Positions 1 to 5,751 of a DNA stretch of 5,751 bases are shown one piece after another (the first letter of the stretch is position 1; every line of letters starts with the position of its first letter). The notes below the pieces were generated by a model that had not been told where the DNA came from, searched no databases, and saw nothing but the letters and a program-made list of their open reading frames with translations. Origin of the DNA: Rhodospirillales bacterium. Its GTDB lineage: Bacteria > Pseudomonadota > Alphaproteobacteria > SMXQ01. A program made the position numbers and the translations under genes. The DNA is taken from positions 1-5,751 of the forward strand of contig JAHEKA010000172.1 in NCBI GenBank assembly GCA_024638585.1. The letters run 5' to 3'.

Positions 1-1230
1 GCAGTCGCAGGTATCGCCTTTGTGGCCCTCATAGGATGGCGCCTGGTGCCCGAGGCCCGCCGCACGGCACCCTCCACCAGCGAGGTCATCGGCATCGAAA
101 ACTATGTCAGTGAGGCGCGGGTACCTAAGGACAGCGCCTCCATCGGCAAGGCACTTCGCGAACTTGATCAGCAAGCCGAGGAATTCGACGCTTCGATTCT
201 GGAAGTGCTTCGCCGAGGCCGGAGATTTGCAATCGCGGGGCGTCGGACGAGCGTCAAAGCCGGGGACGTCCTGCTGATAGAAGCCAGTCCCGAGGCCATA
301 GACGCCGTGCGCAAATCTCTTGACCTGCGCCCAACGGAGCACCGCCGGAAATCAGGGGGGCTGTTCGGGACCGAGGACCTCGCCATCATGGAGGCGGTGA
401 TCGGGATGCGTTCGCCGCTGATCGGGCAAACCGCTGAATCGGTGCACCTACGCCGACGCCATGGGATCAATCTGCTCGCCGTATCGCGACAAGGCAAGCC
501 GCTTCGCGAACGGCTAAGGACACTACGCTTCAAGTTGGGGGATGTTCTCCTCCTTCAGGGCGATGACGACCGCTTGTCCGACGCCGCGACGAGCCTGCGC
601 TGCCTGCCCCTGGCCCAGCGCACCATCTCCATCGGCAAGGCACATCTCGCCGGGCTCGCCGTGTTGATGTTCGCCGCCTCGATCGCCGCCGCCGCCCTTG
701 GCGTGGTGGCGCTGCCGCTGGCCCTGGCGGTTGCCGCCGGCATGATGGTGATCACCTACCTGGTTTCGGTCCGCGATATCTATGAGGCGGTCGATTGGCC
801 AGTTGTGGTTCTGTTGGGCGCGATGATCCCCATCGGCGGGGCGCTCCAAGCAACCGGAATGACAACCCTCGCGGCGCAGGGCCTGCTTGCCGTCACGGCG
901 GGGACATCCCCGGTCGTTGCCCTGGTGTTGCTCATGGTGGTCACGATGACACTGTCGGACGTCATCAACAACGCCGCCACCGCGGTGGTCATGGCACCCA
1001 TCGGCATCTCGATGGCCACCAGCCTAGGCGTCAGCCCCGATCCCTTCCTGATGGCGGTGGCGATTTCCGCCTCCTGCGCCTTCCTCACCCCCATCGGGCA
1101 CCAGAACAACACCCTGATCATGGGGCCGGGCGGTTATCGTTTCGGCGACTACTGGCGCATGGGGTTGCCGCTGGAGATCCTGGTGATCGCCGTCAGCATT
1201 CCGCTGCTGTTGATCGTCTGGCCCCTGTAA
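1..1230 (+). CDS. SLC13-family transporter with two RCK_C (TrkA_C) domains, 5'-truncated by window
   Basis: This is the C-terminal 409 residues of an inner-membrane anion or dicarboxylate/sulfate-type permease. The frame is open from base 1, so the GTG at 22 is only an internal valine codon and the true start lies upstream. In visible numbering, a membrane segment ends near residue 12. Two soluble RCK_C-like repeats follow at about 27-108 and 124-204; each ends in a 'GDVLL' strand (GDVLLIEAS, GDVLLLQGD). From about 214 to 407 come some six hydrophobic segments with family signatures: NNAATAVVMAPI (about 323-334) and TPIGHQNN (363-370), the second substrate-site loop. RCK_C domains usually bind small regulatory ligands. 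Family members run near 590 residues, so roughly 180 N-terminal residues, including the first repeat of the transport domain, are probably outside the window. Substrate cannot be told from sequence; sulfate, dicarboxylate or another anion are all possible. The gene is convergent to thiD, with no visible functional link to it. The family call is firm; the substrate is unknown. Confidence 0.88.
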   Translation, partial: AVAGIAFVALIGWRLVPEARRTAPSTSEVIGIENYVSEARVPKDSASIGKALRELDQQAEEFDASILEVLRRGRRFAIAGRRTSVKAGDVLLIEASPEAIDAVRKSLDLRPTEHRRKSGGLFGTEDLAIMEAVIGMRSPLIGQTAESVHLRRRHGINLLAVSRQGKPLRERLRTLRFKLGDVLLLQGDDDRLSDAATSLRCLPLAQRTISIGKAHLAGLAVLMFAASIAAAALGVVALPLALAVAAGMMVITYLVSVRDIYEAVDWPVVVLLGAMIPIGGALQATGMTTLAAQGLLAVTAGTSPVVALVLLMVVTMTLSDVINNAATAVVMAPIGISMATSLGVSPDPFLMAVAISASCAFLTPIGHQNNTLIMGPGGYRFGDYWRMGLPLEILVIAVSIPLLLIVWPL

Positions 1231-1255
1231 TCCCCCCGGTCACGGCATCGGGGCC
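1220..1255. terminator. Possible weak bidirectional terminator between convergent genes
   Basis: The 25-base gap between the two convergent stop codons contains nested inverted repeats. GGCCCC (1220-1225) pairs with GGGGCC (1250-1255), and inside it CCCCG (1234-1238) pairs with CGGGG (1249-1253) around a 10-base loop. No clear T run follows on either strand, so intrinsic termination is doubtful. Such short GC pairings are common by chance in GC-rich DNA. The position, exactly where both transcripts should end, is the main argument for it. Confidence 0.22.
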
Positions 1256-2065
1256 TCAAGTGCCGTTGAAAGGCGCCACGGTATGGCCGTGGTTGAGCGG
1301 CCCGTGTCCGGCGCCGAGGCCGGGTGCCGTGGCAATCGCTTGCAACACATAGGCGCGCGCCCGGGCGACGGCCGGACCCAACGCCAGACCCCGGGCCAAG
1401 CCCTCGGCACAGGCCGAAGCCAGGGTGCATCCGGTGCCATGGGTATGCCGCGTTTCGATGCGCGCGCCTTCGAACCGTTGGACGAGTCCCGCGCGATCGA
1501 CCAGAAGGTCCACCAATATCTCGCCTTCGAGGTGACCGCCCTTCAACAGCACCGCCTCCGGCCCGAGGTCTAGCAGCGCCCGGGCCGCCGCCTCCATGTC
1601 TTGGGGCCCATTGATCTTCTCGCCCAACAGGGCTTCGGCCTCCGGAATGTTCGGCGTAGCCAACCGCGCCCTGGGCAGGAGAAGGGACTTCAACGCGTCA
1701 ACCGCTTCCGGCGCAAGCAGGCTGGCGCCGCCCTTGGCGACCATCACCGGGTCCACTACCGCAGGCGTGTCCCCGGCCCGTTCTTCCAGTACCTTCACGA
1801 CCGCCGCAATCACCGCCGCGTCCCCCAACATGCCGGTCTTGATGCAATCGGTGCCGATGTCGTCCAAAACCGCCGACATTTGCGCTTCGATGAAAACGGG
1901 ATCGACCGGAAAGATGCCCTCGACGCCGAGGGTATTCTGAGCGGTCAGCGCGGTGATCGCGGTGGCCGCATAGCCGCCCAATGCGGTAACCGTCTTGATA
2001 TCGGCCTGGATGCCGGCGCCGCCGCCGGAATCAGAGCCGGCGACGATCAGGACCCGTCCGACCAT
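1256..2065 (-). CDS. thiD: Bifunctional hydroxymethylpyrimidine / phosphomethylpyrimidine kinase (HMP-P kinase)
   Basis: Cytoplasmic ribokinase-fold kinase of 269 residues, a normal ThiD length. It uses ATP to phosphorylate 4-amino-5-hydroxymethyl-2-methylpyrimidine to HMP-P and then HMP-PP, which ThiE joins to the thiazole to make thiamine phosphate. Visible motifs are the N-terminal VAGSDSGGGAGIQADIKT (residues 8-25), the ITALTAQNT substrate-pocket segment (37-45), ATPNIPEAEALL (136-147), LLKGGH (173-178) and the anion-hole/catalytic motif HTHGTGCTLASA (207-218) with Cys213. The C-terminus ends with the usual GHGPLNHGH. The ATG at 2065 is well supported: a TGAGG sits five bases upstream, and the protein begins right at the first beta strand. 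The gene starts 42 bases after the glmM stop and is last in the minus-strand block, so it is probably cotranscribed with glmM. The related pyridoxal kinases are less likely, given the full ThiD-type motif set and length. Confidence 0.95.
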   Translation of the reverse strand: MVGRVLIVAGSDSGGGAGIQADIKTVTALGGYAATAITALTAQNTLGVEGIFPVDPVFIEAQMSAVLDDIGTDCIKTGMLGDAAVIAAVVKVLEERAGDTPAVVDPVMVAKGGASLLAPEAVDALKSLLLPRARLATPNIPEAEALLGEKINGPQDMEAAARALLDLGPEAVLLKGGHLEGEILVDLLVDRAGLVQRFEGARIETRHTHGTGCTLASACAEGLARGLALGPAVARARAYVLQAIATAPGLGAGHGPLNHGHTVAPFNGT

Positions 2066-2070
2066 GGCAT

Positions 2071-2075
2071 CCTCA
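2071..2075 (-). promoter_or_regulatory. Ribosome binding site of thiD
   Basis: On the minus strand TGAGG lies five bases before the ATG at 2065. It fixes this start over the out-of-frame ATG whose first base is 2070. It lies in the 42-base glmM-thiD gap and suggests that thiD is translated from its own site on a shared mRNA. Confidence 0.6.
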
Positions 2076-2107
2076 GGCCTTTCCAGATGCGGTGCACCTG
2101 CGCCACA

Positions 2108-3460
2108 TCACCGCGCGGCGGCCTCGCCTATGACCGCCGCGAGGTCGTCTACCACGGCACCGATCAACCCTTCGTCATTGCCTTCGGCCATGATGCGGAC
2201 CAGCGGCTCGGTACCCGATTCCCGGATCAACAGGCGTCCCTTGCCCGCCAGCCGCTGTTCGCTTTCGGCGATGGCGGCCTTGACCCCATCCGCCTCGAGC
2301 GGCCGCCCGGCCCCCATGGGGACCGATTTCAGGATCTGCGGTGCCGGCGCGAAGGGGCGCAGCACCTTCGATGCCGGCGCCCCGGCCTGAACGATGGCGG
2401 CGAGCGCCTGGAGCGCGGCCATCAGCCCGTCGCCGGTGGTGGCGTATTCCCCCAGCACGATATGACCCGATTGTTCGCCGCCCAGATTGATACCGTCGGC
2501 GTTCATGCGCTCGACCACGTAGCGGTCGCCCACCTGGGTCCGGATCAAACCGATGCCGCAGTTGCCGAGGAAATCTTCCAACCCGATATTGGACATCACG
2601 GTCGCGACCACGCTGTCACCAGCGAGGCGCCCCGTGTTCTGCCACGACCGGGCGATCACCGCCAGAAGCTGATCACCATCGACCAGGGTGCCGGTCTCAT
2701 CGGCCATGACGATCCGGTCCGCATCCCCATCCAGAGCGAGTCCCAGATCGGCACCGGTCTCCACCACGGCCCGGCACATCTTCTCAGGCGCCGTTGAGCC
2801 ATATTCGAGGTTGATGTTGTAGCCGTCGGGATCGACGCCGAGGCTGACGACCTCGGCCCCCAATTCGTGGAGGATCGTCGGCGCCACCCGGTAGGCCGCC
2901 CCGTGGGCACAATCGACGACGATCTTGATGCCTTCCAGCCGCAATCCCTTGGGGAAGCACGCCTTGACGTGCTCGATATAACGGCCCACCGCGTCGTCCA
3001 GGCGCATGGCGCGGCCGAGCTCCGCCGGCGCCGCAAGACCGCTTTGGGCCCCGTCCGCCATGCGCGCCTCGATGCGGCTTTCGGTCTCGTCGGATAACTT
3101 GAACCCGTCGGGGCCGAACAGCTTGATGCCGTTGTCTTCGAACGGATTGTGGGAGGCCGAGATCATGACGCCGAGATCGGCCCTCAGCGACCGGGTCAGC
3201 ATCGCCACGGCCGGCGTCGGCAACGGTCCGACCAGAACCACGTCCATGCCGACGGCGATGAAGCCCGACGTCAATGCCGGTTCCAACAGGTAGCCCGACA
3301 GCCGCGTATCCTTGCCGATGACCACCCGGTGCGGCTTGGAGCCGCGCTGGAATTCCAACCCGGCCGCCAGGCCGACGGACAACGCAATGTCCGCCGTCAT
3401 GGGCGCGGTGTTGGCCTTACCGCGAATCCCGTCAGTTCCGAAATATTTTCGCGTTCTCAT
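2108..3460 (-). CDS. glmM: Phosphoglucosamine mutase
   Basis: Cytoplasmic alpha-D-phosphohexomutase of 450 residues (E. coli GlmM is 445). It converts glucosamine-6-phosphate to glucosamine-1-phosphate, the precursor used by GlmU to make UDP-GlcNAc for peptidoglycan and lipid A. The four landmarks are all present. The N-terminus has RKYFGTDGIRG (4-14). The phosphoserine loop is ISASHNPFEDNG, with catalytic Ser103 equivalent to E. coli Ser102. The magnesium loop is LDGDADR with Asp244, Asp246 and Asp248. The sugar-specificity loop is GEQSGH (328-333), and the phosphate-binding loop is RESGTEP (413-419). I chose the ATG at 3460 because the protein then begins MRTRKYFGTDG, as in the family, with GGAG and GGTGAG just upstream. 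The in-frame GTG at 3496 would add 12 unconserved residues and has no ribosome site. The gene lies 96 bases after folP and 42 before thiD. Confidence 0.97.
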   Translation of the reverse strand: MRTRKYFGTDGIRGKANTAPMTADIALSVGLAAGLEFQRGSKPHRVVIGKDTRLSGYLLEPALTSGFIAVGMDVVLVGPLPTPAVAMLTRSLRADLGVMISASHNPFEDNGIKLFGPDGFKLSDETESRIEARMADGAQSGLAAPAELGRAMRLDDAVGRYIEHVKACFPKGLRLEGIKIVVDCAHGAAYRVAPTILHELGAEVVSLGVDPDGYNINLEYGSTAPEKMCRAVVETGADLGLALDGDADRIVMADETGTLVDGDQLLAVIARSWQNTGRLAGDSVVATVMSNIGLEDFLGNCGIGLIRTQVGDRYVVERMNADGINLGGEQSGHIVLGEYATTGDGLMAALQALAAIVQAGAPASKVLRPFAPAPQILKSVPMGAGRPLEADGVKAAIAESEQRLAGKGRLLIRESGTEPLVRIMAEGNDEGLIGAVVDDLAAVIGEAAAR

Positions 3461-3463
3461 CTT

Positions 3464-3474
3464 CTCACCACTCC
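3464..3474 (-). promoter_or_regulatory. Ribosome binding site of glmM (decides the start)
   Basis: The minus strand reads GGAGTGGTGAG in this interval, ending three bases before the ATG at 3460. GGAG is ten bases and GGTGA four bases from the start codon; either could pair with the 16S tail. No comparable purine run precedes the upstream in-frame GTG at 3496. This supports the 450-residue form. Confidence 0.5.
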
Positions 3475-3506
3475 GCGGCACCCTCCCCGGCGGCACGGAC
3501 CACTAG

Positions 3507-3538
3507 TCTATATGACCGGCACGCCCCGGTGAAGCCAA
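3507..3538 (-). promoter_or_regulatory. Candidate sigma-70-type promoter for glmM-thiD
   Basis: Within the 96-base folP-glmM gap the minus strand has TTGGCT (3538-3533) as a possible -35. An unusually AT-rich patch follows, with CATATA (3514-3509, 18-base spacer) or TATAGA (3512-3507, 20-base spacer) as a possible -10. Transcription would then start near 3500, giving a leader of about 40 bases before the glmM ATG. The spacer also holds a small inverted repeat, ACCGG (3515-3519) and CCGGT (3526-3530). The match is weak and spacing is not ideal; read-through from folP is equally possible. Confidence 0.25.
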
Positions 3539-3556
3539 GGGTCTCGGCAAGTTTCA

Positions 3557-4648
3557 CTAAATGCCATCAACATGGATCGCACGCCAGACCGCAAGCGCCT
3601 GGGCGGTTTCCGCAATATCGTGGGCACGTACCATCTGCACCCCCTGGCCGAGGCCGGCAAGCATCGCCGCGAGAGAGCCCGGCAGGCGTTGCTTCGGCGC
3701 GCTTTCACCTGTGATATGGCCGATGAAGCTTTTGCGCGAGACGCCGATCAGGACCGGGCAGCCCAGACCGTGGAACAGCGATAAATGCGACAGGATCGCC
3801 AAATTATGCTCCAGCGCCTTGCCGAATCCGATCCCGGGATCGACGGCGATCTTCCCGCGTGAAATCCCCGCAGCCTCGCACGCCGCGATGCGCGCTTCCA
3901 GGTAATCGAAGATTTCCCCAGGCGGATGATCATAGGCGGGGGCCGCCTGCATAGTCTTGGGCTCCCCCCGGCAATGCATCAGGATCACCGGCACGCCGAG
4001 CCTGGCTGCGAGAGACAGCGACCCCTCATCGCCTGCCAGCGCCGAGATGTCGTTGATGACCGCCGCACCCGCCGCCACCGCCTTCTCCATCACGGCCGCC
4101 TTGCGGCTGTCGATGGAAATGACACCCCCGCCGGCCAGCGCTTCAATTACCGGCAACACACGTCCGGCCTCGTCGTCGGCCGCCACCGGATCGGAACCGG
4201 GGCGGGTCGATTCACCGCCGATATCCAGGATCGAAGCACCCGCCGCGCGGAGCGCCCGGCCCCGGGCGATGGCATCTTCCGCAGCGGCGAAGTCACCGCC
4301 GTCGGAAAAACTGTCCGGCGTGACGTTGAGAACACCCATCAGGCAGGGGGCATCCATGGCAATCCCTGCAAGGGCCGGCCGCGGGTCGGTCAGGTGCGCC
4401 AGCAGGTCCCCGATGCGGGCGCGCTGCGATGCCCCAAGGGCATTCGCCCAGGCCTGCAGCCCCGCAAGATCCGTCCGTGCCGCCGTGGCCGATGCGCCGT
4501 CGCGCTGAATCACCTCCACCTGATCGAATCCCGCCCATGCACCGCCGATGCGGGCCGCGGGCCCGGGCACCCCGGCAGGAGCGCAGATAGGGCGCAGGTA
4601 GAGCTTGCTGGTCTCCGTCGGCTTGAGTTGGGTGAGCGACACCGTCAC
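3557..4648 (-). CDS. folP: Dihydropteroate synthase with N-terminal extension
   Basis: Cytoplasmic TIM-barrel enzyme of 363 residues. It condenses p-aminobenzoate with dihydropterin pyrophosphate to dihydropteroate in folate synthesis, and is the sulfonamide target. The core from about residue 103 carries the family signatures in order: GVLNVTPDSFSDGG (105-118, Asn108), LDIGGESTRPG (141-151), ISIDSRK (177-183, Asp180), VINDISAL (197-204), ILMHCRGEPKTM (222-233), VDPGIGFGK (269-277), IGVSRKSFIG (301-310, Lys306) and RAHDI (341-345). About 100 extra residues precede the core, including KLYLRP (15-20); DHPS of other groups is nearer 280 residues. No ATG opens this extension. GTG at 4648 is preferred over GTG at 4642 because GGGGGAAGA lies about 10 bases upstream. 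An internal ATG at 4357 (266 residues) has AGGGA five bases before it and cannot be excluded. The gene follows ftsH by 55 bases. Product is certain; the start is moderately sure. Confidence 0.94.
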   Translation of the reverse strand: MTVSLTQLKPTETSKLYLRPICAPAGVPGPAARIGGAWAGFDQVEVIQRDGASATAARTDLAGLQAWANALGASQRARIGDLLAHLTDPRPALAGIAMDAPCLMGVLNVTPDSFSDGGDFAAAEDAIARGRALRAAGASILDIGGESTRPGSDPVAADDEAGRVLPVIEALAGGGVISIDSRKAAVMEKAVAAGAAVINDISALAGDEGSLSLAARLGVPVILMHCRGEPKTMQAAPAYDHPPGEIFDYLEARIAACEAAGISRGKIAVDPGIGFGKALEHNLAILSHLSLFHGLGCPVLIGVSRKSFIGHITGESAPKQRLPGSLAAMLAGLGQGVQMVRAHDIAETAQALAVWRAIHVDGI

Positions 4649-4652
4649 GGCC

Positions 4653-4686
4653 CCGGGTCTTCCCCCGGCGCGCCCGACGCCGCCGG
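4653..4686 (-). other. Two overlapping inverted repeats in the folP leader
   Basis: The 55-base ftsH-folP gap has two inverted repeats that share bases. One pairs CCGGCG (4665-4670) with CGCCGG (4681-4686) around a 10-base loop. The other pairs CCGGG (4653-4657) with CCCGG (4664-4668) around a 6-base loop which, on the mRNA, exposes GGAAGA close to the likely ribosome site. Only one can form at a time. The complementarity is plain in the sequence; any regulatory role is inference, and chance pairing in such GC-rich DNA is likely. Confidence 0.3.
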
Positions 4687-4703
4687 ACGCGGCCCGATCA
4701 CGG

Positions 4704-5751
4704 TCAGCCTTCGGGCTGAGGTTCCGGGTTGACGCCCGGGCCTTCGGACTCGCCCGCCGGCCTTGCCTTGTGACCGGAACTGGGCACCGAGCTGCGGGTC
4801 CCGGTGTCGGCGGGCGGCTCATCACTTTCCCTGGCGATGGTGCCGCCGTCGAGCAGGACCTTGATCTCGTCACCGGACAGGGTCTCATATTCCAACAGGG
4901 CCTTGGCCAGGGTGTGCAGGTCGTCCTTGTGCTCCTCGAGCACCTTGCGCGCGAAGCTCTCGCCGGCTCCAACGATGATGCGGATCTCTTCGTCGATAAT
5001 CTTGGCGGTGGCATCGGAGACGTTCTTGCGCTGGGTCACGGAATGGCCAAGGAACACCTCTTCCTCATTCTCGGAATAGCGCAACGGCCCAAGCCTTTCG
5101 CTCATCCCCCATTCGGTCACCATGCGGCGCGCCAGGTTCGTGGCCTGATGGATGTCGCTGGCGGCCCCGGTGGTCACGTTCTCCGGTCCGAAGATCATTT
5201 CCTCGGCCACCCGGCCGCCGAACGCCATGGCAATGTTGGATTCAAGCTCCTGCTTGGCGTAGCCGTAGCTGTCCTTCTCCGGCAGTGACATGGTCAGGCC
5301 CAGCGCCCGACCGCGCGGGATGATCGTCACCTTGTGCAGCGGATCGTGCTTCGGTGCGTGCAACGCCACAAGGGCATGACCCGCTTCGTGATAGGCGGTC
5401 AGCTTGCGCTCATCCTCGGTCATCACCATGGAGCGGCGCTCGGACCCCATCATCACCTTATCTTTGGCCTCTTCCATCTCGGCCATGGTGACCATGCGCC
5501 GGCCCTTGCGGGCGGCCAGCAGGGCAGCCTCGTTGACCAGATTGGCGAGATCGGCGCCGGAAAAACCGGGCGTGCCGCGGGCGATGACCCGGGCGTCCAC
5601 ATCGGGGGCCAACGGCACCTTGCGCATATGGACCTTGAGGATCTTTTCGCGGCCGAGAATATCGGGATTGGGGACCACGACCTGACGGTCGAAGCGGCCC
5701 GGGCGCAGCAGCGCGGGATCGAGAACGTCGGGCCGGTTGGTGGCGGCGATC
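4704..5751 (-). CDS. ftsH: ATP-dependent zinc metalloprotease FtsH, 3' part (5' end outside window)
   Basis: These are the C-terminal 348 residues of the hexameric, inner-membrane AAA+ protease that unfolds and degrades membrane proteins and short-lived cytoplasmic regulators. The fragment opens inside the AAA second region of homology, IAATNRPDVLDPALLRPGRF, including both arginine fingers (fragment Arg16 and Arg19). It continues through the AAA lid with GTPGFSGADLANLVNEAAL. The peptidase domain follows with the zinc motif HEAGH at 121-125 and the third zinc ligand Asp199 in SDIHQATNLAR; IIPRGRALG lies between them. The last 45 or so residues, from about 303, are a Pro/Glu/Ser/Gly-rich, probably disordered tail ending PEPQPEG. 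The frame is open to the window edge; the GTG at 5678 is an internal valine. Roughly 290-300 residues (membrane anchor, periplasmic domain and Walker motifs) should lie upstream, judged by the E. coli protein of about 645. It is first of the visible block; folP follows by 55 bases. Confidence 0.97.
   Translation of the reverse strand, partial: IAATNRPDVLDPALLRPGRFDRQVVVPNPDILGREKILKVHMRKVPLAPDVDARVIARGTPGFSGADLANLVNEAALLAARKGRRMVTMAEMEEAKDKVMMGSERRSMVMTEDERKLTAYHEAGHALVALHAPKHDPLHKVTIIPRGRALGLTMSLPEKDSYGYAKQELESNIAMAFGGRVAEEMIFGPENVTTGAASDIHQATNLARRMVTEWGMSERLGPLRYSENEEEVFLGHSVTQRKNVSDATAKIIDEEIRIIVGAGESFARKVLEEHKDDLHTLAKALLEYETLSGDEIKVLLDGGTIARESDEPPADTGTRSSVPSSGHKARPAGESEGPGVNPEPQPEG

Noticed and set aside
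22..24. GTG at 22 as the start of the transporter gene.
   Set aside because: The frame is open to base 1 with hydrophobic residues just before it, and the protein would lack the first half of the transporter domain. The gene is cut by the window edge.
2066..2107. CTGAGGATGCC before thiD resembles a piece of the TPP riboswitch (THI element), which would suit a thiamine gene.
   Set aside because: The gap is 42 bases, far too short for the riboswitch of about 100 bases, and the other conserved arms are absent. The TGAGG is explained as the thiD ribosome site.
1601..2797. A 398-codon open frame on the + strand across thiD and glmM.
   Set aside because: It lies antisense to two clearly identified genes, starts inside thiD and ends inside glmM, and its translation is Arg/Gly/His/Asp-rich with no recognisable motif. 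Long stop-free antisense frames are expected in GC-rich coding DNA.
3461..3496. Longer glmM starting at GTG 3496 (462 residues).
   Set aside because: The 12 extra residues match nothing in the family, there is no ribosome site before the GTG, and the ATG at 3460 gives the standard GlmM N-terminus.
3926..4732. A 268-codon + strand open frame across folP.
   Set aside because: It is antisense to the conserved DHPS core, has no family motif, and its His/Arg/Gly-rich composition is typical of a shadow frame.
4649..5014. Upstream extension of the folP frame by 122 codons to an ATG at 5014 inside ftsH.
   Set aside because: That stretch overlaps the end of ftsH in another frame and translates to Ser/Arg/Pro-rich low-complexity sequence. 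The ftsH frame there has conserved FtsH residues, so the extension is a shadow.
1..5751. Mobile element, CRISPR array, toxin-antitoxin, phage or defence genes, tRNA or rRNA.
   Set aside because: Five housekeeping or transport genes fill almost all bases, gaps are at most 96 bases, and I found no spaced direct repeats, transposase or integrase motifs, or tRNA-like folds.

Overview
The window reads as a GC-rich alphaproteobacterial chromosome segment, most likely Rhodospirillales-like. The evidence is the strong G/C bias at third positions, the gene order ftsH-folP-glmM-thiD on one strand, and a dihydropteroate synthase with a long N-terminal extension. Taxonomy is inferred from gene order and protein character only; no rRNA or other marker is present.

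Layout. Bases 1-1230 (+ strand) hold the 3' part of an SLC13-type membrane transporter gene with two cytoplasmic RCK_C (TrkA_C) domains; its 5' end lies before the window. It converges, across only 25 bases, on a compact minus-strand block. Read in transcription order (right to left), that block is: ftsH (3' part, 4704-5751, 5' end outside the window), folP (3557-4648), glmM (2108-3460) and thiD (1256-2065). Gaps within the block are 55, 96 and 42 bases, so most or all of it could be one transcript. The glmM leader is the only gap with a plausible, though weak, internal promoter. No stretch over 300 bases lacks a gene, and I see no RNA gene, mobile element, CRISPR array or phage feature.

Function. 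The minus-strand genes are housekeeping. FtsH is the membrane-anchored AAA+ zinc protease for membrane and regulatory protein turnover. FolP makes dihydropteroate for folate. GlmM makes glucosamine-1-phosphate for UDP-GlcNAc, hence peptidoglycan and LPS. ThiD phosphorylates HMP and HMP-P for thiamine. All four keep the motifs expected of working enzymes in the parts visible. ftsH-folP-glmM is an old order also found in E. coli; adding thiD is, as I recall, typical of alphaproteobacteria. The transporter is an unrelated convergent neighbour.

I do not see an undescribed biological system here. The points most worth checking are the FolP N-terminal extension with a possible internal start, the overlapping inverted repeats just before folP, and the unknown ligand and substrate of the RCK_C-containing transporter.
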